From Azadirachta indica (taxonomy: Eukaryota > Streptophyta > Magnoliopsida > Sapindales > Meliaceae), in NCBI GenBank assembly GCA_022749755.1, contig CM040444.1:11636274-11700273 (forward strand): a stretch of 64,000 nt of DNA, written 5' to 3'. Position 1 is the stretch's first letter. Each line of letters starts with the position of its first letter. A program made the translations under genes and the position numbers. Positions 50,358-61,275 of this stretch are shown piece after piece. The notes beneath the pieces were generated by a model. The model did no database searches and had not been told where the DNA came from. It worked only from the letters and a program-made list of their open reading frames with translations.

Positions 50358-50546
50358 TTAAGGGCCAGTAGGGTCTTCATTGTTGTGAAGCGGTTCAGGT
50401 CCAGTTGGTAGGCTTGTCGCGGCGAGAGAAGCTTTGGGTGACATGTGGCATGAGACGTGAAGATTGGCTTTGGTTCTTAGATTTAGAGTTTCAATATTTT
50501 TGTGATTGAACAAGCTGGAAATAACAAGAAGTTGTGATTGAAGAAG
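50358..50546 (-). CDS. CLE-like peptide motif in element C, partial or remnant gene
   Basis: The minus strand is open from just after a TAG at 50547-50549 to TAA at 50358-50360. Its end reads LPTGPEPLHNNEDPTGP. PTGPxPLHN matches positions 4-12 of the CLE signalling dodecapeptide (consensus R-x-V-P-[ST]-G-P-x-P-L-H-N); the usual Arg1 is Thr here. The only ATG in frame (50444) would leave 28 residues and no signal peptide, while CLE precursors are normally 70-120 residues with one. The upstream open part contains a hydrophobic stretch (QLLVISSLF) but no ATG. It may be a captured fragment, a decayed gene, or a gene with an unseen first exon. An overlapping frame is also open, so coding is not proved. 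Confidence 0.4.
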   Translation of the reverse strand, partial: LLQSQLLVISSLFNHKNIETLNLRTKANLHVSCHMSPKASLAATSLPTGPEPLHNNEDPTGP

Positions 50547-50615
50547 CTAGAAATAACAAGAATGGAATTAATAAAGAATTTTGTGACTGAAGAAGATGAA
50601 AACAAGAAGAAAAAA
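50500..50615. repeat. tandem repeat of about 32 bp in element C
   Basis: TGTGATTGAACAAGCTGG and TGTGATTGAAGAAGCTAG lie about 32 bp apart, each followed by AAATAACAAGAA. A diverged third unit starts TGTGACTGAAGAAGATG near 50581. It overlaps the 5' part of the CLE-like frame. Confidence 0.6.
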
Positions 50616-51607
50616 GAAAGAAAGAAGAAGCAGAAGAAGCGACGGCATAGAGGAGGAGAAAAAGAAGGGGGAAAAAGAAGAGAGATTAGGGTTTTTTTTT
50701 TTATTTTTTATTATATACTTTTATTAAATATAATATATTTTATATTTATTTAATTATTATTATTTTTTTTAAAATAATATTATTTATTTATTATTTATAG
50801 GGACTATTATATCTTTTAAATTATTTATTATTTATTATTTAAAAAGTCTATTAAATCCTTTAAATTGTTAACCGTGACAGAAAAAAGTGAAGGAAGTAGT
50901 TCGTTTGATAATTATTTTTGAAATGAGAGTATAGGTGTTATTCATGCAATAAAGTGGGGGTCTATATGACATTCTTCTAATTTAAAATTTACTTTTAGGG
51001 GGCAATACGAAAGACTTATAAACTTAGATTTCAATTTATATTCTATTGGAATAAATTATTTATGCAATTTACTTTACTCATGAATAGGTATGGATACTCT
51101 CAAAATACTACATAGATGAGGAACTTTTGCTGGCATACGCAAAACCTATTCATTGCATTAGTGACTAACTAGTGTAATTGGGTCCTTCCATTATATTAAT
51201 CGAAATATTTCACTCCACAACACATAGTAAACAACACACCATTTACAACTCTTGATTAACCTTATTAATTATTACTTCAAATTTCATTAACCACAAATTT
51301 GATTTCTAATCGCTAAAAATTGAGCACATTATTTAAAAAATTAATTTAACTACAAATTGATAACTTGTATCATTTTGATTTAATTGACACTTGACAAATT
51401 AATTAATTGATTAATTAACTACATTTAACAATTAACAACCTAAATAATAATTAGATTGTCCATTGCGTGGTATGTTGTAGTTAATTTGGATGTCCATCCA
51501 TTTAATAGAGTTTTTTTAACAATTTTATTCCATATATATTTACATTTAATTAATTTTATAATTACTTTATGATTAATTAAATAAAATAGCATGGAACTTT
51601 GCCATAG

Positions 51608-51633
51608 TTACTCGAAAGTACAATTTTGAGTAA
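51608..51633. repeat. 26-nt palindromic subterminal site, element B left
   Basis: The arms TTACTCGAAA and TTTTGAGTAA face each other around GTACAA. The core is the same as in the palindromes of element A at 35047-35072 and 39218-39243, but the outer five bases differ. Confidence 0.6.
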
Positions 51634-51949
51634 GGTAGGGTTTTGCAACTGATTTACTCTCCATTTTCAAGCGTTCCAGAAGCCTAAGATGTTTGCACCA
51701 GAACTGTATTTGAATGATAGCAAATACTAAAATATATGGTCTGCATTAACCTATAATCCAAAAAACAGATAAATAACAAAAAAAATATAATATTGGATTA
51801 TTGTTAAGATCAGTATGAAGTAACAACCACGTAGAAGCATCTTAATTCAAATTAAACAGCAAATAGTCATATAAATGACAATTAATGAAATTACAATCTT
51901 ACATCAAATGTCACTAACTGGGATAGGATTCTTGCATGTCGCACAATTA

Positions 51950-54498
51950 TGGCCAACTTATTGACAATAATTATACTTTCTTCTTACGAGGTCTTCCCCA
52001 ACAAAAGAAATATGTTGTTTCCTTGGACGATCGACAAATGGTTGCTGTCTAGGGGGCCTTAACAATACATTCCTAAACATCAAATGGAACTTTCCAGTTA
52101 ACGTCGTTACCTAAAAGGTGGACAAACTCCATATAAAATGGCACAAGAATGTCAGTTATGTAGTAGTGGGAGTATAATGAATTATGCGACAAATGTACAT
52201 GTCTACATATGGCCAGAATATGAGCACAGGGCATTTGTTAGATGTCAAAGTATCTATAGCTGCATTTCTTTTCTCATACATCAACAATCTCAACCATTCC
52301 CTGCTCCTTGACTTTGAACTCAAACTGTGACACTAGGCGGATAGTTACAGTACAAGATAACTTTATCTACTCGTCAACTTTTTCTTGGGCCACCTCAGTT
52401 AGGTATCCATCTCGTATGGCAGCCAATTCGCAATATTCGTACAACTACCTTTACACCAACAATTTTATACAATCATTCAAAGTAACAATTAGAAGAGATT
52501 GAGTATATCTAAGCAAAGAGTTCATACTCTCAACGAAGTTCATGGTCTGTACGTCATACCATATGGATGGAAATCATGATCTCGCCCACCTATGAAGCTC
52601 TATATCATCTTCTAAGTACTTTACTGCCTTAGGGTGCGTAATCTTTATATTGTTCATATATTGATTGAATTCACTTATTTTATATGCATATGCAGCTTTG
52701 AAATATATGGCTATAAAAGTGTTTGTCTTCTGTTACCTTATATTATCATTTTGCCTTTAAATTTTTAGATATATGGTAAGTACAAAATCCATGGGTAGCA
52801 TCTACGAATACTATAATTATTCCTTTTTGAATGCTATTGTGTCGATCTAAGATGAAAACCAAATTATCAACTGCCTCAATGGCATCCTTAAGCCTCAAGA
52901 GAAATCATTCCCACGATAAATCATTTTCAGAATCAACAATGCCAAACACAACAAGGTATACTTGCCCATTTCCATCCAGTACGACAGCCACGAATAATGT
53001 GTCTCGATACTTGCCCTTAAGAAATGTACCATTAATTGTAATTATCAGATAAATGGCATTGTAAAATCTTCGAATACATGGTGCAACGCCATGAAACAAT
53101 AGAGAAAATGATCATCTTCATCGGTTACTATTGCAGTGACTAAACTTGGATTTATTTCCTCTAACACGTGACAGTACTAAGGGAGCCCTTTGAATGAAAT
53201 AGCTAGATCACCGCACTCAATCTTCAGTCTTTTTCCCTACTAAACCAAGTCTTCAAGTAAGATAATCTAACCCCATATTCATTCTCAATATCATCCCGAA
53301 TATTCTTTGGCATGTATATCCTGCTAGCGTCTTTAAACTTATCCTTTATAAGTTGTCCAATCAAATGACTGCTTACTTGTTAGTGCCCATACTGCTCCTA
53401 GTCATTTACACAACTATATGTTTTTTCTATACTAGTCACTCTAAAATATGCATCATTTTTATTCTTAATGGCTTGTACTCACCATATACAACCCTTCATA
53501 ATAATTTTGCCTTAAAACGAGTGGTATCTGACTTAAAAACCTTGAACTGATAGTGGTTCTTCAGTGTTATCATGCCTAATCTATCTTGTAGTTCCCATTT
53601 TGTGTTGTAAATTTTTCCAACACACAAATCCTTAATCTAGACCTTGAGCATACAACGCTTGCAACGGTTATAGACAGTAAAATTGAAGGTAATGACCGAA
53701 TATATTGATTTACTAATGACTGACACACCATTGAGCTACTTCTACAAGTAATGTCAGGGTAAACATCTTTTACTAGGTCGTCTTAGTCATCGTTGACCAA
53801 GTTCCTACCTCCACATTATAAGGGACCGTTTATGCCATCGAAATTCGACTAATTCTCATGATAATTGTGTGGTTGCTCTTCTTAAGAATAGGAAGGAGAA
53901 ACACCTCTATTAACCATAGTCGTGTTAGTAACAATGCCCACTTTATAATGCTCAGTGACAAATGGATCATTGTTTATACCGATAGAGAATAACGTTCATG
54001 AAACTTGAAGTTATGTAATTGCATTGATTGTTGAATTGAACTTGTGTTGGCATTACAGGAAATGTATTGTTTAGCTGGTTACTTATACTAAAAGATCTAA
54101 ATAGGGGTACAATAAAGACATTGGTGATAGGCTAGTTGAAAACGTGCGGCCTTGAATGTCTTACGCTGCTAACCCATTCTATAGTAAGATATAGGTAACT
54201 TTGGATAGTGGACATTAGTAAAGTCATAAAAATTAGATTCTATATTAATCAATGTTGCATTTGGAGGAGGCACCCTTGATGTTTGTACACAATCAAGAAA
54301 GAACGTTTTCGCAGCAATAGTATACTCAACTGAATTAATTCCATGTGCAACATATAAAATCTCCATAAATTGATCATAAGCTATGTTACCATCAACACAA
54401 AATGATATTACTTCTCCAGCGACGTAAATATCATAACTATTTAAAGATCGTTCCCATAAACCTCCAAACCAAGTAGCAATCATAATCTGTCTGACCAT
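51950..54498 (-). pseudogene. MuDR-type transposase remnant, element B
   Basis: From N to C: 54169-54498 (MIATWFGGLWERSLNSYD, SVEYTIAAKTFF); a degenerate DNA-binding region; 52905-53099 with NGTFLKGKYRDTLFVAVVLD and FGIVDSENDLSW, where the catalytic Asp before GTFLKG is Asn; about 52775-52855 with DRHNSIQKGIIIVF, keeping the second Asp; a SWIM zinc site near 52210-52270 (CSYRYFDI, CAHILA); and a zinc-knuckle tail near 51950-52010 (YNYCQ, VGHNCATC). Multiple stops and frameshifts, so inactive. Confidence 0.75.
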
Positions 54499-54589
54499 AA
54501 ATGCACCAAAATGTCAAAAACAGTAATGTCATTTCACTGTATAAAACAAACAATTTCTTATAAAGAACTTATAGTGCAATCGGGTCAAT

Positions 54590-54680
54590 ACATACTTTCA
54601 AGTAAGGTGACATTTTCCCTATTCAAAAGTCACATTTCGAGTAAGGTGACATCAAAACATACTTTTGAGTTTGAAAGATT
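54590..54680. repeat. GAGTAAGGTGACAT repeats, element B right
   Basis: Three units: CTTTCAAGTAAGGTGACAT at about 54596, TTTCGAGTAAGGTGACAT at about 54635, and an inverted or decayed half TACTTTTGAG at about 54659. The middle unit with its left arm forms a weak 26-nt palindrome at 54619-54644. Confidence 0.55.
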
Positions 54681-55059
54681 CAAATTCAAAAGTCATGTCC
54701 AGAACAGGTTCCAAGTCTCTTATGCTTCACCCTTCTTCAAGATGAACTATCACATATGCTTATCTTCACAAATAAAGCTTGTAAATTAAATGATGGTTTG
54801 GCAACACAATTCAAATGAAATTAACATAATGTATACAACATGAAGATTTTGGATTAGGGTGGGTTGGTATTTGGTTAGAGAAAAAGTAAGAGAAAAAAAA
54901 AGGAAAGAGAGAAAGTGTTTTAACTATTGTAGGTATAAGGGCAATTTCATCCAAATTAATGAATTTAGGGCATTCTTTATTGAATTTATGTTGGGAGAGC
55001 ATATTTGAATTTTGGTTATAAAAGGAAGCCATTTTCGGTTATTTTCCTTTTATTAACAT

Positions 55060-56149
55060 TGTTTAAATCTAAAATGGTATATTTTCATTTAACAAATTTT
55101 ATATACTTAATGATTATTTATCTTCATTCAGATTTAGATCTATAGTGGTAGTTTTGTATATTTTTGTTTATTACAATGTTGTGCTGATAAATCTTATGAT
55201 CCTTTCCATTAGTTTTCAAAGCAAAAAAGAACCCTAATATTGAAAGGAAACGTGAGATTGAGAGATATTTATTAAAACATATTGAGCCTTCCAATAATAA
55301 AAATTTTTGATATTTTGTTCTAGTAGAAGTTGAATTGTACAAAATATCAAGTTCTATCTTCAATAGCAAAAGTTGTATTTACAATTCCAATCTCAACTAT
55401 TGCATTTAAGAGAACATTTAGTACTAAAAGACGTATCTTGATCCACTTAGGAGCTCTTTGACTCCTAAATCTATCGAGTCATTGGTTTATACATAGCATT
55501 AGTTGTGTCCTTTACTTCTTAGTGATTAGTCATACGAAAAAATATTTGTTTAGGAGAAAAATTTTATAAAACAACCAGGTTAGGTAATAAATAAATTATT
55601 AGTATATTTTTTAGTTATAAATTGTTTAATTTCTATATAATTTTTTAATATTGTAATATAGAATTTGTGAAGCTAATGCAAGTAGTGGAGGAGCACATAG
55701 CTATTGTCTAAAAATGCACTTTTAGGTTAGCATAAAATTTTAATGTATTTTTTTGTTTTATTATTGATTGTTAGTTTGATGTTGTTATTTTGGACTTAAT
55801 TTGTGACTTAAGTTAGTTTATTATTATTATTTTAAACTTACATTTTTTAAACTAGTTGACATTATTGTGGGATGAAATTCAACATGCTTCATGTTTATTT
55901 AAGTGATTATGTAACAAACTAAAAAATTAAAAAAATATATATAATTAAAGTTTTTTAAAAAGCTGAAAAGTTTTAAAATTTTGAAACTAAATGCTGAAAA
56001 TCAATCTGGTCTGGTTCCTCTTTTACTTTCGATCTGGTTCGGTTCTAAAAGTTAAGAACTAAAAATTTTTAGTCCGGGCCAGTTTTAGCCAAACCCAGAC
56101 TGTGCCTACCCGTAAATTTAACTTTAAAAAAAATCGATCAAATTTGGTG
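55060..56149. other. unassigned AT-rich DNA
   Basis: No gene was recognised. A block at about 55985-56110 has TCGATCTGGTTCGGTTC and GTCCGGGCCAGTTTTAG, a composition seen in ends of small hAT-like elements. No matching opposite end was identified. Confidence 0.35.
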
Positions 56150-56482
56150 TGTAGTTAAAAATCAATAGTTAGAAATAGCTAATAAATGTGCTCAAATTAA
56201 ATTTATAAACCGATTTGAGTATGCTATATAAAGGCATGTTAAGTACATAAACGAATTCGATCATAAACACATAGAGAGTTAATACAAAGAGAAAACTAAA
56301 GTAGTAACAAGAGAGAGAAAAAGACTCCAACGAGTTTATATCTATGTATTTGTGTCTATATACGTATTTTGAGTGTAATTCTTTCATCAATAAAATTATT
56401 TATATTGGGAGAGATTTTTCAAAGCTAATAAAAAGTTTGTATCAACATTTGATATCAAAATTCAACAATTTGTGTTCTCAAC
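56150..56482 (+). repeat. putative 5' LTR of Copia element 2
   Basis: It starts near TGTAGTTAAAAATC and ends before TTTGGTATCAGTGC, the primer-binding site at about 56483-56498. It contains a promoter-like GCTATATAAAGGC at about 56223-56235. The 3' LTR lies outside the window, so the limits are inferred. Confidence 0.55.
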
Positions 56483-56505
56483 ATTTGGTATCAGTGCTTA
56501 GTAGA

Positions 56506-56610
56506 AGAAGGATACTATTTAGAACCTAGCTATAGAAGAATACTATTAGAGCCTGGTAGGAGAATGATACCATTCAGAGCCTGGTTAGAGAAGGATACTA
56601 TTCACATGAA
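56506..56610 (+). repeat. four imperfect tandem repeats of about 28 bp in the Copia 2 leader
   Basis: Units begin AGAAGGATACTATT, AGAAGAATACTATT, AGAATGATACCATT and AGAAGGATACTATT. The middle ones share GAGCCTGGT. They lie between the primer-binding site and gag. Confidence 0.7.
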
Positions 56611-57253
56611 TAATAAGTATGGGTCAAACCAAGGGCACTTTTTCATATATACATAGAGGGTACTATTTATTGGTAAAAGATAAAGCAAGATGGCTTCAGG
56701 TTCAAGCACATGAGCACAACAAATACAACAACTACAATCAACAACTTTCAAGTTCAATGGAAAAAATAATTTTGCGATGTGGAAACGCTTGATGGAGCTA
56801 TATCTAAAAGTAGTAGTTGTGGAATAGTTTTGGAGGAAGATTTTGTTGAACAAAAAAAAAAAAAGAGAGAGAGAGAGAGTTATCAACAGTAGAAAAGCAA
56901 TGGAGAGATCGTGATTATTCACTCAATGAAAAGACTTTATTTTAATTTGTCAATCTGTTGACATGTTAATCCTTGAGAAAAATTTTCATACCAAGACAGT
57001 AAAGGAAGCATGGACAATTTTACCCAAAACCTATAAAGGTGCAAATCTAGTGAAATGAACAAGACTACAAGGTTTGCAAATACAATTTGAGCTAATTGAG
57101 CAAGGAAAAGATGAAAGTATTCATGATTATTTTTCATGAATGGAGAAGCTGGTCAATGATATGAAAAATAACGGTGATACAATAATAGAAAAAGATGTTA
57201 TCAAAGAGTCCAACGATATGAAAAATAATGGAGAAGGTGTTATCAACATCATC

Positions 57254-57505
57254 TGATGTAGGACAACCTGACTAGTCTTTTTTTATTTTATTTTATTTAA
57301 ATTATTTTTCTTTAATTTTTTTTTTAGTATTTAGCTTCCTTTATTTTTGGTAGGAGTTTTTTTTTCCTTATTTAACTATATTTAGGTTTTCTCTATTATA
57401 AATAAGAAGTATACAGTATTGTTTAAACACCTTTTCTTCAATAAAATTTCATTCAAAAAATTTTGAAACTTTAGTTTTGTTTATTTTCGCATTTTTGCTT
57501 TGTCA
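57254..57505 (+). repeat. 5' LTR of the gypsy element
   Basis: It starts TGATGTAGGACAACCTGAC and ends TTTGTCA. It matches 61276-61525 throughout, with scattered differences. TATA-like TTATAAATAAG near 57399 is a candidate promoter. Confidence 0.85.
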
Positions 57506-57507
57506 AT

Positions 57508-57519
57508 TGGTATCAGAGT
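57508..57519 (+). other. primer-binding site of the gypsy element
   Basis: TGGTATCAGAG lies two bases after the 5' LTR and is complementary to the 3' end of initiator methionine tRNA. Confidence 0.8.
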
Positions 57520-57529
57520 AAGAATTGCA

Positions 57530-58560
57530 ATGGTGCGCAACAGCGATATAGAAAGCAACCATCCTACTGACAATGTTCAGGGGGTGCAGGCACTAACGGT
57601 GGAGGCTATTCGTGCAATAGCTATAGAAGCTGGGAGGGCAGCCGTTAGGGAATTCACTCAAACCATTCATTAAGAATTAGTAGATTTTGATCGAAGGTTG
57701 GAGATGTTGTAACTAGGTGGCAACAAGATGGTTGAACATGAGCGTAGAGGGATAGATGGGATCCTACCCCGTGGTCCAACGCCAGTGCCCCAACCACCTA
57801 GCATCATTAATGACAAAACTCAGAGGTATAAGGATTTAGATGATGATATAATTTATCAAGATTCTGTTAGAATACGTGAAAGTGGAAATTATGGTGATTA
57901 TAAAATAAACCTAAATCTTCTTATGTTTAAAGGGAGTTTGCACATAAAAGATTTTCTTGATTGCTTGGCAGATGTTAAGAATTTTTTTGATTGCATGAAT
58001 ATTCCTAATGAAAGAAAAGTAAAATTAGTAGCCATGAAGTTAAAAGTGGGTGCATTCGCTTAGTGGTAGCAAGTTCAGAATAAACGATAGCGTGAAGGAA
58101 AAGACATAATTAGGTTTTGGGAGCACATGAAACAAAAGATGAAGGCTCAATATTTGCCCTCTAATTATGAACAAGATTTATTTAAGCAATTAAATAATTG
58201 CCGATAGGGAAATAATTTAGCCGACGAGTATCTTGAAAAATTCCATAGGTTATGTTTTAGGAACAACTTAAAGGAGTCAAAATTACAACTGGTTGCTAGA
58301 TTCACTGGAGGGTTGCGAACTGACATACAAGACCAGCTTGACATGAATACAATTTAGGATTTTTCTGAAGCTGTGAGTAAGGTAAGGAAGCTTGAGAGGC
58401 AATTAAAGCGGCTTATTATTAAATCGCAAGTTGTAGTACGACAGTTCACAACGTCACTAAATTCGGTACCACAAAATAAGAATGTAGCACCAAATATAGG
58501 TGGAGAAGAAACTAAGCAAAGAGGTAATTTTGCTAACCCACGAACTACTCAGCAATAAAC
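57530..58560 (+). pseudogene. gypsy gag
   Basis: It starts at the ATG at 57530. A stop occurs after REFTQTIH. The main segment 57728-58063 has FKGSLHIKDFLDCLADVKNF, a retrotransposon gag signature. Later pieces read KVRKLERQLKRL. Several stops. Confidence 0.8.
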
Positions 58561-58573
58561 TAGTAACTCTTAT

Positions 58574-59455
58574 GTGAAGCCAATGCCAAGTAAATGTTAT
58601 AGACATCATCAAGCTGGACATAGATCCAATGAATGTCCGGAATGGGGGAAAAATAAAGGTGTGACGCATTATGTAATCACCGCAATAGAAGGTAAAGAAG
58701 GCAAATATGAAGACAGGAAAGAGGTTGATGTGATTTATAGTGATGAAGGAGAAGTCGTTTTTTGTATTGTGCAGAAGCTATTATTAACACTTAAAACGAA
58801 AGAGTAGACGCAATAAAATAAAATTTTTCGTACAAAGGGAACAATTAAAAATAAAGTGTGTAAAGTGATAATCTACAGCGGCAGTAGTGAAAATATAGTT
58901 TCTAAGACATTAGTAAATTCTTTGGATTTACCTATAGAAAAACACCCGTCACCCTACAAAATTGTCTGGATTAAGAAAGGAATTGAAATGCATGTAACTG
59001 TAGTAGGTAAGCTTCATTTTTTCATTGGAAAGTATTATAAAAGTGATGTGTTGTGTAATGTCGTGGATATGGATGCATACCATGTGTTGCTGGGAAGGTC
59101 GTGGCAATATGATGTTGATGCCATACATAGAGGGCGACAAAACATTTATGAGTTTCGGTGGGATGGGAAGAAAATAGTATTAATGCCAATGAATGAAACT
59201 AAAGAGGGGGAAAAGGTTTCTAGAGTAGAGGGGATAAACTTTTTAATTGTAGTGGAAGGACATATGAAAGAAGATTGTAAGGGTTGTATGATGGTAGTAA
59301 GGGATGAGGAATTGGAACCGATGGTTAAGATTCCAAAGATCGTACAGCTATTATTATCTGAATTTTCCGACGTAGTTCCAAAGGAGATGCCAGACGAGTT
59401 ACCACCTATGCGGGATATACAAGATAGCATTGATTTTGTGCTTGAAGCTAGTTAG
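58574..59455 (+). pseudogene. gypsy zinc knuckle and protease region
   Basis: The knuckle reads CYRHHQAGHRSNEC, with the second Cys changed to His. The protease region (58856-59455) has IIYSGSSENIVSKTLV, where the catalytic Asp of Asp-Ser-Gly is Tyr. HVLLGRSWQYDVDAIHRG follows. The end leads into the reverse transcriptase with FSDVVPKEMPDELPPMRDIQ. Confidence 0.85.
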
Positions 59456-60700
59456 CCCAATTTGCCACATTATAGAATGAGTCCTAAGGAGCATGAGATT
59501 TTGTAAAAGCAGGTGGATGAGCTACTTAAGAAGAGGTTTGTTAGGAAGAGTAAAAGTTCTTATGCAGTTCCCGCGCTTCTAGTCCCTAAAAAGGATGGTA
59601 GTTGGCGGATGTGCGTGGATAGTAGAGCAATTAACAGAATAACCATTAGGTATCGATTTCCAATTCCACAGTTATAAGATATGCTAGATCAGCTGAGAAA
59701 GTAAAAGCGTTTTCCAAACTTGACTTACGTAGCGATTATCATCAAATTACATCAAATCTTCAAATGAATGGAAGATAGTATTCAAAACTAAAGAGGGATT
59801 GTAAGAATGGATGGTAATGCCTTTCGGTTTGTCAAATACACCAAGCACTTTTATACGGCTTATGAATTAGGTATTGAAACCTTTCTCTTTCAAGTTTATT
59901 GTGGTATATTTTGATGGCATTTTATGGCATTTTAATTTATAGTAGTGAGAAGGAGAGTCATTTGGTTTATTTGAGGGAGATGTTCAAAGTACTTAGGAAG
60001 ATTAAGTTGTTCGTTAACTTGAAGAAATGTAATTTTATGCAGTGAAATTTAGTATTTTTGGGATTTATAGTTAAGACTGATGGCATTATAGTTGATAAGT
60101 CTAAGGTTAAGGCAATTCAAGATTGGCCTACACCAAAGACTGTCGGGGAAGCAAGGAGTTTTCATAAATTAGCGACATTTTATCGTTGGTTCATTGGTAA
60201 TTTTAGCACCGTCACAGCACCTATTACTGAGTGTATGAAGAAGGGAAAGTTTAATTGGGGTGGTGAGTAAAATAAGAGTTTTGAAATCTTGAAGGAAAAA
60301 CTTTGTACGACTCCTGTATTGGCATTAGCTAACTTTGATAAGGTATTTGAGGTGGAGTGTGATGCTTCGAGAATAGGTATTGGTGTTGTTCTCAGTCAAG
60401 AAGCTAAACTTATTGAATATTTTAGTGAAAAGTTTTATGACGCTAGACAAAAATGGTCTATGTATGACCAAGAATTTTATGTAGTATTCAGGTCATTGAT
60501 GCATTGGGAGCATTACTTAATTCGAAGAGAGTTTGTGCTTTATAGTGATCACCAGGCATTGGAGTATATCAATAGTCAACATCATTTGAATAAAATACAT
60601 GCTAGATGGGTGTCATTTATGCAGAAGTTTATGTTTGTATTGAAGCATAAGTCTGGGCAACAGAATAAGGTAACTGATGCTTTAAGTAGGCGAGCTACTT
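59456..60700 (+). pseudogene. gypsy reverse transcriptase and RNase H
   Basis: Reverse transcriptase traces include [20 protein letters not shown], then frame changes. The catalytic YxDD box near 59908 reads YFDG, so one Asp is lost. RNase H at 60289-60700 is the best preserved part: FEVECDASRIGIGVVLSQEA, YDARQKWSMYDQEFYVVFR and YSDHQALEYINSQHHLN. Confidence 0.85.
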
Positions 60701-60889
60701 TACTAGTCACCTTGAGTAATGAAATAATTGGGTTTGATATAGTGAAAGAACAATATGCAACTAATGAAGATTTCCACATCATTTGGGATCAATATAATCA
60801 TAATCAACAAGCAACAAATTTTCTTATTCATGACGGATATCTGTTTAAAGTCAACAAATTATGCATTCCTCATTGTTTATTGCGAGAAC

Positions 60890-61262
60890 AATTAATATAG
60901 GAATTACATGGTGGATGTTTGGTTGGTCGTGTGGGGTGAGACAAGACAATCTCTTTGGTGGAAGAGAGGTATTATTGGCCGCAACTTAAACAAGATATAG
61001 GAAGAATTGTGCGGCAGTGCCAAGTGTGCCAAGTTGCTAAAGGATAGGTTCAGAAGACTGGATTGTATATGCCATAACCGGTGCTTGAAAATATTTGGGA
61101 GGATGTGTTAATGGATTTTGTGCTACAATTAATAATAATGCCTATGTGTTATAACTACCGAATGATTGGAATATCTCAAACACTATTAATGTAGTAGATA
61201 TATACGAGTATCACAAAGATGAAGTGTTATACCCAGAGAACTTGAGGACAAGTTCATTTCTA
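60890..61262 (+). pseudogene. gypsy integrase, truncated
   Basis: The zinc-binding N-terminus ([32 protein letters not shown]) and the start of the core (ENIWEDVLMDFVL) are present. The rest of the catalytic core is missing, and the sequence passes to what looks like the polyprotein tail just before the 3' LTR. This marks an internal deletion. Confidence 0.75.
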
Positions 61263-61275
61263 AGTAGTGGGGAGC
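61263..61275 (+). other. polypurine tract of the gypsy element
   Basis: AGTGGGGAGC lies immediately before the 3' LTR. Confidence 0.6.

Larger units (their letters stand above)
49237..50978. mobile_element. MULE-like element with 75-bp terminal inverted repeats; element C
   Basis: The left terminal repeat 49237-49311 (AATGACATATAGACCCC...) pairs with 50903-50978 as reverse complement (AATGTCATATAGACCCCC...), with few mismatches. The nine bases outside are AATTTCAAA (49228-49236) and AATTTAAAA (50979-50987), one mismatch, which fits the 9-bp target duplication of Mutator-like elements. No transposase is present. The interior is mostly AT-rich except for a block at 50320-50470 that encodes a CLE-like motif, so the element behaves like a gene-carrying non-autonomous MULE. 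Confidence 0.75.
51600..54800. mobile_element. second Mutator-like element, decayed; element B
   Basis: A MuDR-type transposase remnant on the minus strand (51950-54498) is bounded by GAGTAAGG repeats at 51608-51640 and 54590-54680. It is related to the transposase of element A, but no Ulp1 gene is attached. Outer ends are not clear. The right side may reach about 55050, where TAACC-rich sequence resembles the left end of element A. On the left, the repeat block at 48845-49120 could be part of the same element if element C is nested in it. Confidence 0.6.

Noticed and set aside
50281..50480. An alternative minus-strand frame over the CLE-like block reading RQAYQLDLNRFTTMKTLLAL and ending QPPMAVGFFA
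   Set aside because: It is open but matches no family I know, whereas the other frame carries the CLE motif. It is kept as a caveat in that entry rather than annotated.
50538..50753. Lys/Glu-rich plus-strand open frame in element C
   Set aside because: Purely low-complexity A/G-rich sequence ending in a T run. It starts in a tandem repeat and has no sign of coding selection.
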